18,535 bases of DNA from JBLHGU01 sp047615875 (GTDB lineage: Bacteria > Pseudomonadota > Gammaproteobacteria > Arenicellales > CAJQKF01), in the NCBI GenBank assembly GCA_047615875.1, contig JBLHGU010000101.1, positions 1 through 18,535 of the forward strand. Direction: 5' to 3'. The first letter of the stretch is position 1. Each line of letters begins with the position of its first letter. Position numbers and translations under genes: made by a program. Below are positions 9,556 through 16,423 of the stretch, piece by piece. The notes below the pieces were generated by a model, which worked only from the letters and a program-made list of their open reading frames with translations, was not told the origin of the DNA and did no database searches.

Positions 9556-10047
9556 CTACTTGTTATTTGAGGCTGGTTTACATATCAACGGATGCGTAAA
9601 TGCACCAAGTTTCAGCATAGCGATGCTATCTTCTAAATCGATGGTAATAGCTATATCGGTACCTTCATCGGCTTCATTCCCGGCGGTGGAAAAGGCTAGT
9701 CCCTCACCATGCAGGGATAAGAAATTGGCTTTTTGCCAGACTTTTGCTTTACCTTCATAACAGCCGCTATAGGCACATACACTCAGACTTCCCCCGTTAT
9801 CAAATGTCACGCTCATGGGCGTAAAAGCTTCATCTTCAGCAGCACAACCTTTGGAATCACACTGTATTTCCAGATCATTTGCACAGCTATAGGAAAGTGG
9901 CGCGTGCCCCTTACTGAAAAGTACCTGCTTAGCTTTTGCGGGTAATAAACTACAACCGCTAACTGCCAATATAAGCAAACCTGCTAGCACAATCTGCGGA
10001 ATCCTGTTCTCAATTTTCGTAGTCGTTGGGATATCGTTGTATTTCAT
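9556..10047 (-). CDS. Small cysteine-rich lipoprotein upstream of the macroglobulin gene
   Basis: The product is 163 residues and I do not recognise a named family. After an 18-residue polar start comes a hydrophobic stretch (IVLAGLLILAVSGC) ending in a lipobox, with Cys32 as the lipidated residue and SLL after it, so outer-membrane sorting is plausible. The mature part has six further cysteines (55, 63, 68, 91, 96, 156), including IQCDSKGC and VCAYSGC pairs, and a beta-rich C-terminal half. Three disulphides are possible, which fits a periplasmic location. ATG 10047 is the only ATG before the lipobox; its ribosome site is weak (AAGAG about 14 bases away). The stop is 45 bases before the macroglobulin ATG at 9510 (24 before the longer start), in the same direction, so the two are probably one transcript. 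A role as anchor or cofactor of the macroglobulin is inference from position only. Confidence 0.8.
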   Translation of the reverse strand: MKYNDIPTTTKIENRIPQIVLAGLLILAVSGCSLLPAKAKQVLFSKGHAPLSYSCANDLEIQCDSKGCAAEDEAFTPMSVTFDNGGSLSVCAYSGCYEGKAKVWQKANFLSLHGEGLAFSTAGNEADEGTDIAITIDLEDSIAMLKLGAFTHPLICKPASNNK

Positions 10048-10132
10048 TTGGTTTATCGCTCTTTGGGTAAAGGCGTGCTGTTCCCGTGAATAGTGCGAGC
10101 ACGGTAGAGCAGTTTTGGCCCGTTATTGAAAA

Positions 10133-10160
10133 ATACTAAATTGGCCAAGTGGTGAAACAA
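10133..10160 (-). promoter_or_regulatory. Possible promoter of the lipoprotein-macroglobulin-pbpC operon
   Basis: In the 197-base gap 10048-10244, the minus strand has TTGTTT (10155-10160), 16 bases, then TAGTAT (10133-10138). The match to sigma-70 is moderate. Between it and the lipoprotein start is an inverted repeat CGTGCT/AGCACG (10074-10079 and 10098-10103) that could lie in the leader. Nothing else is apparent in this gap except a loose TCGCTG/CAGCGA pair (10189-10220) with a 20-base loop. Confidence 0.3.
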
Positions 10161-10244
10161 TGGCACAATAATGTGAATCCTGTATGAATCGCTGGGAAAT
10201 AACATCTTTAAAAGCAGCGATCAAAGATTTGAAGGTATAGACTG

Positions 10245-11222
10245 CTAGCCTGCCGAAGACTCCACCTGCTCGGCAATCCAACGATAAGTAATTTCAAGTC
10301 CTTTGTGTAAGGGCTGCTCTGGCCGCCAGCCAAGTTTCTCATGAATAAGACTATTGTCCGATGTCCGGCCACGCACTCCGAGTGGACCATCTATATGTTC
10401 GAGATGAACTTTCTTGCCGGCTAGCGCCGCAATGCTATACGTTAACTGATTAATAGAGACCATGTAGTCTGATCCAATATTCAGCGGTGTCGAAATATCC
10501 GACTGCATCAGACGACGGACCCCATCCAGACATTCATCTATATAGAGAAACGAACGCGTTTGTTCTCCATCACCCCATATCTCAACACCGCCACCGTCTA
10601 CAACCTCTGCAACTTTTCGGCACATAGCCGCCGGCACTTTTTCGCGACCGTCATTCCAGGCGCCAAGGGGACCATAGATATTGTGGAACCTGGCTATACG
10701 AACATTAATACCAAAATTACGTTGATAGGAAAGATACAACCTTTCCGAAAACAGCTTTTCCCATCCGTATTCGCTATCTGGTGCTGCAGGATATACAGAA
10801 TCTTCATTAGTTTTCGGATTTTCAGGCTCTAGTTGATTATGCTCCGGATAAACACACGCAGACGACGAATAAAATATCACTCCAGGTTGGTGCGCTTTCG
10901 CACGGTTCAATATGTGAAGATTTATCAGCACTGAGGTATGCATAATCTCGGCGTCATTATCACCAAGAAAAATATATCCAGCACCACCCATATCTGCAGC
11001 CTATTGATATATTTCATAGAAGCTCTGATATACAGCTTGATCGGCCCCAGTCTCGCTGGTAAGATCAGCCACCAAAAATTCATCAGCGGCAGAATCCGCA
11101 TAAAGTGGTCGTTTCAGATCCACACCACGAACCCAATAACCTTCTGATTTAAGGCGATCAACGAGATGATGGCCAATGAATCCACCGGCACCACAAACCA
11201 AAGCACGCTTTTTTTCCTGCAT
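10245..11222 (-). pseudogene. GDP-mannose 3,5-epimerase-like NAD-dependent epimerase, interrupted by an in-frame amber codon
   Basis: The frame encodes a short-chain dehydrogenase/epimerase of 325 codons, nearly the usual length, broken only by TAG at 11001-11003 (codon 74). Before it lies the NAD-binding Rossmann start with GAGGFIG (residues 11-17). After it the homology resumes at once with AADMGGAGYIF. The family normally reads Leu-Ala-Ala-Asp-Met-Gly-Gly there, so TAG stands where Leu (for example TTG) is expected, a one-base change. Downstream features resemble plant and bacterial GDP-mannose 3,5-epimerases: SSSACVYPE (Ser121, Cys123), Tyr152/Lys156 of YGWEK, RFHNIYGPLG, GREKVPAA with Lys195, and GDGEQTRSF. 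Catalytic residues are all kept and no other damage is seen. The start ATG 11222 has GGA six bases upstream. This may be a recent nonsense mutation, a sequencing error, or suppressed in vivo. The intact enzyme would make GDP-galactose/gulose-type sugars for surface polysaccharide. Confidence 0.85.
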
Positions 11223-11263
11223 TTTTAATCCAGATATTTGTTACTAATTAGCAACTTCTTTAC

Positions 11264-12136
11264 TTATTTACTTTCACGAACAGGCGCCGGATTCTTGATA
11301 ACATCGCTATCAAAGAGCGGCGGTATGGTGCCTTCAGTTGCGTAAATATACAGCGCAGTTTTTAAAATACCGTTTAGCGCAGAAAAAGCCAGAGAAGTAA
11401 GAAAAACCCAGGCAACTACCAACACGGCCAGGGTTATTAAAAATACCGGCGCAACTTGATCGAACAGCATCATACCGATGAAAAAAGCAATAAAAGCCGG
11501 CATGATGATAAAGACGGCTAGCGCTGACATACCAATCTCCGCGATCAGGAGCTCTCCCCAGGTCTTCTTAATAGCACTTGCTGATTTTTTTAGTGCCGTG
11601 ATTGGACCAACCTTTTCGGCGACAAGAACGGGAACAACAAAAAAACTGGCAATAGCCCAACCTGCTCCCAGAAAGGCGAAAACGAATTTGCCTATACCCT
11701 CCTGATTGTTTGCAATTCTCGAAAGAATAAACCCGACAACGGAAGTTGTCAGCGCCCAAACAAATATTTGTGGCAGTCGTTGTATGGATGCTTTTAGCCC
11801 ATCCGCAATGGTTGGATCTCCACCTGAGAACCTGATCCTTGCACAGGCAACCAGACCCGTATTAAAAAAGATCATTATAAAATAAAAAACAAAATAGCAC
11901 GCGAAATCAAAAGCTATGCCGGCAAAGTTGAAACTGCCTTCTTCATCAAAAACTGCTCCCATTAGGAGTAACTCTTCTATATTTCCACTAACCCACAGAG
12001 GAACTACAACACTGGCAAGAAGAAGACCACAAGTAATGAGACTCAGCAGGGGGAAGACAATCAGCTCTTTATCAAGCTTCAATACGTTCCAGCACATTTT
12101 CGCTATGCCCCAGGCTCGTGATAACTTCTTAAACAT
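11264..12136 (-). CDS. Six-helix inner-membrane protein, DUF6159-like
   Basis: The product is 290 residues of unknown function. Six hydrophobic segments are visible. They start at LIVFPLLSLITCGLLLASVV, then FACYFVFYFIMIFF, IFVWALTTSVVGFIL, FVFAFLGAGWAIASFFVVPV, ALAVFIIMPAFIAFFIGMML and FLITLAVLVVAWVFLTSLAF. The N-terminus (MFKKLSRAWGIAKMCWNVLK), the central FFVVPVLVAEK and AIKKTWGE, and the C-terminal LKTALYIYATEG resemble DUF6159 proteins; this is recognition from memory and not a search. I chose ATG 12136 over the longer start at 12157 because GGAGA sits about eight bases upstream of it. The downstream epimerase gene begins 41 bases after this stop on the same strand, so co-transcription is possible. 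No clear link in function is seen. Confidence 0.78.
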   Translation of the reverse strand: MFKKLSRAWGIAKMCWNVLKLDKELIVFPLLSLITCGLLLASVVVPLWVSGNIEELLLMGAVFDEEGSFNFAGIAFDFACYFVFYFIMIFFNTGLVACARIRFSGGDPTIADGLKASIQRLPQIFVWALTTSVVGFILSRIANNQEGIGKFVFAFLGAGWAIASFFVVPVLVAEKVGPITALKKSASAIKKTWGELLIAEIGMSALAVFIIMPAFIAFFIGMMLFDQVAPVFLITLAVLVVAWVFLTSLAFSALNGILKTALYIYATEGTIPPLFDSDVIKNPAPVRESK

Positions 12137-12252
12137 AGTTATTTCTCCGGTATCCAACTAAACAGCTTTGCAGGTGAATTAATATTTTCGATAGTAGAAC
12201 ATAGTTCGAAATTATTTAAAGCTGCATAACCTTTATAAATAGCAGCGACTAC

Positions 12253-13734
12253 CTAATTAGTTGATCGAATCACTTTAGACATGCGTCTGACCAAATCAGG
12301 GATGAGTTTTTCTGGAGCACATGTAAAACCCAAGACAATAGCTGGTTGGATCGATGAATTCATGCTGTACACGGATAATGGCAATGACTCTATTCCAGCC
12401 TGTAGCAAGGCCCAATGCACTGCACGATCATCTGAGCCCTTGTTTAACCAAGCCAGCAGGTGCATGCCCGCGTCAGTTGGCTGTGGCTCAAGCAGGTCTG
12501 CACAATCATTCGTCAGACATTCAAACAGAATATCCCTGCGTTCCTTGTAAATTCGGCGCATCTTCCTGATATGTTCAACAAACCGGCCATCATCCATGAA
12601 GCGTGACAGGGCCTTTTCGATCACCGGAGAAGAATTTTGACCAAGTAAATTGCGAGCTTTTGCAAAAGTATCGACGAGCGCAGATGGCACAACAATATAT
12701 CCAAGCCGAATCGCGGAAAACATCGACTTGGAAAAAGTGCCAACATATAAAACCCTTCGTTCAGCATCCAATGCGCTAAGCGCAGGAAGTGGCCGACCTC
12801 GATACCTGAATTCGCTATCATAATCATCTTCGATGATCCAGGCTTTGTTCTCCTGCGCATAGCTCAGCAAAGACAATCGCCGAGCAAGACTCATGGTTAT
12901 TCCCAATGGTTGCTGGTGCGAGGGGGTGGTAAATATAATCGCAGGTTTCGGGTAAGTCGCACTGGCAAACTGGATGTCTATGCCTTCGCCATCGACCGGA
13001 ACAGGCACTACGTTAGCCCCCATTAACTGCATAACGTCCCGACCTGCAATATGACCGGGGTTTTCATACCATACCGTATCAGCCTTGTTCAACAACACAA
13101 AGGCAATGAGCACAAAAGCTTGTTGAGCACCAGATGTTATAACAATCTGATCGCGGTCCACCTGCATACCTCTAGCATCAGTCAAGTATCTGGCTATTGA
13201 GGCTCGAAGGTCGGCATTGCCATTAACCTGTCCATAACTCAGATTACGACGCTGATCACCTAGCATCGCCTCTGATAGATATTTATTCCAACTCCTAATG
13301 GGAAATCGATCCAGCGCGGGCACACCTGGACGAAATGGATCTGTCTCTCCATAACGAACACTCGCATGGGACGACATAATTAACCTCGCACGATCCGAAA
13401 TCTCAGCATCTGGAGTGCTGTTTTTGTGACGCGCCGACCCGAAACTCGGCAACGACTCGAACTCCAGGTCATTTGCAACAAAAGTTCCAGCGCCAATCTT
13501 TGCATGGGTATAGCCTTCTGCGCTGAGCTGTTCATATACTGCCTTGACTGTGATACGTGAAACCCCCAATTCATCGGCCAACTCACGGGTTGCAGGTAAT
13601 TTCTGACCCGGTGACAGGGTGCCGTCCAGTATCAAATCCCGTAGTGACTTATCCAATTGTCGATAAAGAGGAACCGATGAATTTCTCTTAATATCCAATT
13701 TGAATAGTAGTGCCCCGCCTGGTGCTTTCGACAT
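12253..13734 (-). CDS. MocR/PdxR-type transcriptional regulator (GntR helix-turn-helix fused to aminotransferase-like domain)
   Basis: The product is 493 residues. Residues 21-88 form a GntR winged helix (PLYRQLDKSLRDLILDG, LPATRELADELGVSR, AEGYTHAKIGAGTFV). From about 120 to the end is a fold-type I aminotransferase domain, with IIEDDYDSEFRYRG and the PLP-binding Lys336 in GTFSKSMFSAIRLGY. Family members use PLP or an amino-compound adduct as effector and often control an adjacent divergent gene. Here that is the uroporphyrinogen-decarboxylase-like gene at 13908. I chose ATG 13734 (GAG about eight bases upstream). A longer frame from TTG 13791 is unlikely because that codon overlaps the -10 box of the gene's own promoter. 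The regulator may repress itself and activate its neighbour; that is family expectation and not shown here. Confidence 0.92.
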   Translation of the reverse strand: MSKAPGGALLFKLDIKRNSSVPLYRQLDKSLRDLILDGTLSPGQKLPATRELADELGVSRITVKAVYEQLSAEGYTHAKIGAGTFVANDLEFESLPSFGSARHKNSTPDAEISDRARLIMSSHASVRYGETDPFRPGVPALDRFPIRSWNKYLSEAMLGDQRRNLSYGQVNGNADLRASIARYLTDARGMQVDRDQIVITSGAQQAFVLIAFVLLNKADTVWYENPGHIAGRDVMQLMGANVVPVPVDGEGIDIQFASATYPKPAIIFTTPSHQQPLGITMSLARRLSLLSYAQENKAWIIEDDYDSEFRYRGRPLPALSALDAERRVLYVGTFSKSMFSAIRLGYIVVPSALVDTFAKARNLLGQNSSPVIEKALSRFMDDGRFVEHIRKMRRIYKERRDILFECLTNDCADLLEPQPTDAGMHLLAWLNKGSDDRAVHWALLQAGIESLPLSVYSMNSSIQPAIVLGFTCAPEKLIPDLVRRMSKVIRSTN

Positions 13735-13790
13735 AACGATCTCAAATGGGTCTATATATTTTTCGTTAATGGATATGGGTCCCACACCCA

Positions 13791-13819
13791 ATTATCAATA
13801 ATATAGCACTCTATATCAA
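13791..13819 (-). promoter_or_regulatory. Strong sigma-70-like promoter of the MocR-type gene
   Basis: On the minus strand TTGATA (13814-13819), exactly 17 bases, then GATAAT (13791-13796) lie about 57 bases before the ATG at 13734. An inverted repeat TGGGT/ACCCA (13776-13780 and 13786-13790) falls where transcription should begin and could be an operator. A second pair GGGCT/AGCCC (13824-13828 and 13842-13846) sits just upstream of the -35. The -35 is part of a 12-base element also found at 18430-18441. No clear promoter for the divergent gene was found in the rest of the 170-base gap. Confidence 0.6.
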
Positions 13820-13907
13820 GCTTGGGCTCACTAGCTCGGATAGCCCCACAGAGATTGTGCTGTTTCACCCGAACTTCATTTGAGACGTTTTTATTGGTTG
13901 GACTATG

Positions 13908-15215
13908 ATGAAAATTGAAAATTACCCCTACCCTCTCGGACTTCGTCTCCTGCAACAATGGCAAGCCGGAGAGCTTCAGGCAAAGCAGCAATTAACTCAG
14001 ATTCTGAATGCGGCGATCGCCGGAGAGTTTGACGCAAACTTCGCTATTCCAGCTCCCACAAACGAGATTCATGCAACGGCGTCTGTGCATATGCTTGTGC
14101 TTGCCATTCTGCATGACTTATATGGAGTTGAGGCGGCCGAGTACTACAAGACTGACCCATTTCGCTATGTCCGCGCAAATTTAGTAGTCAGCCGACTACT
14201 AGGTATAAAAAAGTTTTACATGACATGGGCACTGTATGCTTTTACATGTGAAATCCTCGGCCAGAAAATGATGTACCCAGATAGATTTCCACCGGGCTCT
14301 GATCCTAGCGAAACACTCATCAATAAGGAAAACTGGCGATATCTGCAAACGCCAGATTTCACCAGAGGTATTGCAAAAATTGTTGACGACATATTGCGTG
14401 CCACGGAAACACTTACCGGCATGGCGCCACTGCTGCAAATCTCTGCTCCTTACAGCCTGGCGGCAGATATTTATGGGCAGGAGCCACTCCTGGCAGATGT
14501 AGTAAATGATCCTGAATCAGTAAACGCTTTGCTCGATCATCTGGCTGATAAGGTCCTCAAACCCTGGATCGACCACCATATGAAAACTTTTCCAAATGGA
14601 TGGGTAGAGTTATCGGACGCGTCCGGCTCGCCGTTCTTTATCGGTGCCGAGAATTGTAAGTCTATGTCAATCCGAGCCATTCAGCGTATGGTGGCAGGAA
14701 TGCCCGAAGCCAATCGCGTATTTGATTGCAACTACCGAGGTGACTTTGTTACACAGGTGAAGAAAAAAGCTCGCAAGACGCGTCGTCATTCATCAAGTAA
14801 AGCTTTAATCGACAATATTGATTTGCAGCAATTGACCGATATAAAGGTCAGCGTCTGTCAAAATTTTGTGATGCGTCTCGAAGCTGATAAAGTCGATGTG
14901 CCCTTCTATGAAAATCAGGCCATTTTAAGAAACATTCCGCTGACAACTGGCATAGGATCGAGTCAGATTGACCGCAACAGTATTGCTGATCTAGGTCAGG
15001 CGAAATTGAACATTGCAGATGAGGCTCGCGCCTTTGTCAGGGCTATAAAAAATGTCTGCGAGACCATTGATTTACCTGAAGATAATTACGTAAAGGAGCC
15101 CTGGCCGAGCCATGTCTATTTCGAAGATGTCAACGGGCAATCGCAGTTTGAGCTAGTTGAATCAGTATTGAACGAAGTTAAAAATTGCAACATGGTATCA
15201 ATACAATGTTACTAG
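13908..15215 (+). CDS. Uroporphyrinogen decarboxylase superfamily enzyme of unknown substrate
   Basis: The product is 435 residues, a TIM barrel of the URO-D/methylcobamide methyltransferase superfamily. Typical traits are ALYAFTCEILGQKM followed by a proline-rich loop, LQTPDFTRGIAKIVDDILRA, a PLLQISAPYSLAADIYG core strand, NDPESVNALLDHL, ELSDASGSPFFIG and VFDCNYRGDF. It is longer than true HemE (about 350 residues) and diverges strongly, so heme synthesis is unlikely. Where methylcobamide:thiol methyltransferases carry a zinc-binding His-x-Cys, this protein has Phe-Asp-Cys (Cys274). Other cysteines that could bind metal are 250, 317 and 434. A basic run (285-293, KKKARKTRR) follows that site. 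I chose the second of two adjacent ATGs because GGA is five bases from it and only two from the first (13905). It diverges from the MocR-type regulator, its probable controller. No corrinoid protein is encoded in the window. Confidence 0.8.
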   Translation: MKIENYPYPLGLRLLQQWQAGELQAKQQLTQILNAAIAGEFDANFAIPAPTNEIHATASVHMLVLAILHDLYGVEAAEYYKTDPFRYVRANLVVSRLLGIKKFYMTWALYAFTCEILGQKMMYPDRFPPGSDPSETLINKENWRYLQTPDFTRGIAKIVDDILRATETLTGMAPLLQISAPYSLAADIYGQEPLLADVVNDPESVNALLDHLADKVLKPWIDHHMKTFPNGWVELSDASGSPFFIGAENCKSMSIRAIQRMVAGMPEANRVFDCNYRGDFVTQVKKKARKTRRHSSSKALIDNIDLQQLTDIKVSVCQNFVMRLEADKVDVPFYENQAILRNIPLTTGIGSSQIDRNSIADLGQAKLNIADEARAFVRAIKNVCETIDLPEDNYVKEPWPSHVYFEDVNGQSQFELVESVLNEVKNCNMVSIQCY

Positions 15216-15240
15216 TGGCAGATTCATACGGCTATGGCTC

Positions 15241-16293
15241 TTATGGCAACACAGCAAGATTTCCAAAATGTTTTTTGGCAATGAAATCTCTTTGAGCTTG
15301 ATGAATTTCCGATAAGGAATAGGTGCCATGTAGTAATGGCTTAATCTGATCAGCGTTTAATCGTTCTAACACCCTCTCAAAATGCCAGGGCATTCCGCAG
15401 CTCACACCAAAAAATGTCAGATGCCTCAAGTATAGAGTACGCACATCAAAAGGCACGATAGCCCCGCCGATTGCACCGGCTGTTACGTACCGACCGTGAC
15501 TTGGCAACACCGACAGAAAATTCGAGAATCGTTTCCCAGCAACCACGTCAGCGACCACAGAAACTTTTGAAGTTCCAAGGGTCAACTGTAATGACTCCCC
15601 AAGATCGTTGCAGTCGCGACTAACTACCGCAGCCGGATTCAACGATTGCACCGCTTTAAACTTTGACTCGCTGGTTAATGCAGCCACTCTGGCACCACGA
15701 GCATGGCTGAGTTGTATTAGCGCTGTACCGACACCGCCAGAGGCACCCGTTACCAGCACAGTATCATCAGGCCCTACGCTGGCCGTCTCCAACATGTTTT
15801 CTGCGGTTAAATAAGCACAAATAAATGTCGACAATTCAGCATCGGAATAATCACTCTCGATAGCATATGCGTTCTCGTTGGGTACTGCACAATACTGGGC
15901 ATACCCGCCAGATCTCGAACTACCCAGACCGCCAGACATCTCCAGACCACCTTCGCCTTCTCTATAGGTCATAAAGTTGCATATCACGCGCTCACCGATA
16001 CGTGAAGCAGATACTCCACTGCCAGTCTCGACAATTTCACCAACAATATCCGCCCCCTGTATGAGCGGAAACGCATGCGGCACCCGGCCAGTACCCGTTA
16101 CTGCATTAGGGTCTTCGTCACTACCGTAGGCACCTTCACGAACCCAGATATCTGTATTATTGAGCCCGCATGCCCCAACTCGAACCAGAACCTCTCTGTC
16201 AGTTGGTTGCGGCACGGCAACTTCTCGAAGCTCAAGCATTTCCAAACCACCGTGACCAATGGTTACTACAGCGTTCATCATTTCTGGTGTCAT
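15241..16293 (-). CDS. Medium-chain dehydrogenase/reductase, quinone-oxidoreductase-like, lacking zinc ligands
   Basis: The product is 350 residues. The N-terminal GroES-like domain contains GACGLNNTDIW (Cys42), and the NAD(P)-binding Rossmann domain begins at VLVTGASGGVGTALIQL (about 179-195). Substrate-domain phrases VPHAFPLIQGADIVGEI and RSGGYAQYC are typical of the family. The Gly-His-Glu that binds catalytic zinc in alcohol dehydrogenases reads Gln-Gly-Ala-Asp (79-82), and the four-cysteine structural zinc loop is absent. It is therefore probably a zinc-independent reductase acting on an enone, quinone or similar carbonyl with NAD(P)H; the substrate is unknown. I chose ATG 16293 because GGA lies eight bases upstream. 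The open frame continues to 16458, but that extra stretch would overlap the divergent gene. The stop lies 25 bases from the end of the converging URO-D-like gene. Confidence 0.88.
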   Translation of the reverse strand: MTPEMMNAVVTIGHGGLEMLELREVAVPQPTDREVLVRVGACGLNNTDIWVREGAYGSDEDPNAVTGTGRVPHAFPLIQGADIVGEIVETGSGVSASRIGERVICNFMTYREGEGGLEMSGGLGSSRSGGYAQYCAVPNENAYAIESDYSDAELSTFICAYLTAENMLETASVGPDDTVLVTGASGGVGTALIQLSHARGARVAALTSESKFKAVQSLNPAAVVSRDCNDLGESLQLTLGTSKVSVVADVVAGKRFSNFLSVLPSHGRYVTAGAIGGAIVPFDVRTLYLRHLTFFGVSCGMPWHFERVLERLNADQIKPLLHGTYSLSEIHQAQRDFIAKKHFGNLAVLP

Positions 16294-16308
16294 AGTGTTA
16301 TTCCGTCG

Positions 16309-16338
16309 TTTAATAAAGTAAATTATGGACAGTATAAC
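16309..16338 (+). promoter_or_regulatory. Possible divergent promoter region for the dehydrogenase and TIM-barrel genes
   Basis: In the 130-base gap, TTTAAT (16309-16314), 18 bases, then TATAAC (16333-16338) could drive the rightward gene. The overlapping minus-strand TATACT (16331-16336) is a -10 candidate for the dehydrogenase but has no good -35. A palindrome CCCCGGGG (16372-16379) lies between this point and the rightward start. All of this is consensus similarity only. Confidence 0.28.
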
Positions 16339-16423
16339 CAGAGAAACCCAGCACAATTTGTATCCGCGCATCCCCGGGGCAGGTTTCTTTAATATTGACC
16401 CACTTAAGTAATGAGGGATTTTG

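Noticed and set aside
10189..10220. TCGCTG/CAGCGA pair downstream of the epimerase as a terminator
   Set aside because: Six-base arms with a 20-base AT-rich loop and no T tract.
11001..11003. Amber codon read as pyrrolysine
   Set aside because: No pyrrolysine genes are visible, the family residue here is Leu, and epimerases are not known to use pyrrolysine.
12221..12246. GCTGC/GCAGC hairpin after the MocR-type gene as a terminator
   Set aside because: The stem is five pairs with a 16-base loop; the following TTTAAATAATTT is only loosely T-rich.
13735..13791. N-terminal extension of the MocR-type protein from TTG 13791
   Set aside because: The TTG overlaps the -10 of a strong promoter for the same gene, and ATG 13734 has a ribosome site and begins just before the DNA-binding domain.
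13908..15215. Annotation of the URO-D-like gene as heme-pathway hemE
   Set aside because: It is much longer, highly divergent, and sits in a regulator-controlled neighbourhood away from any heme gene.
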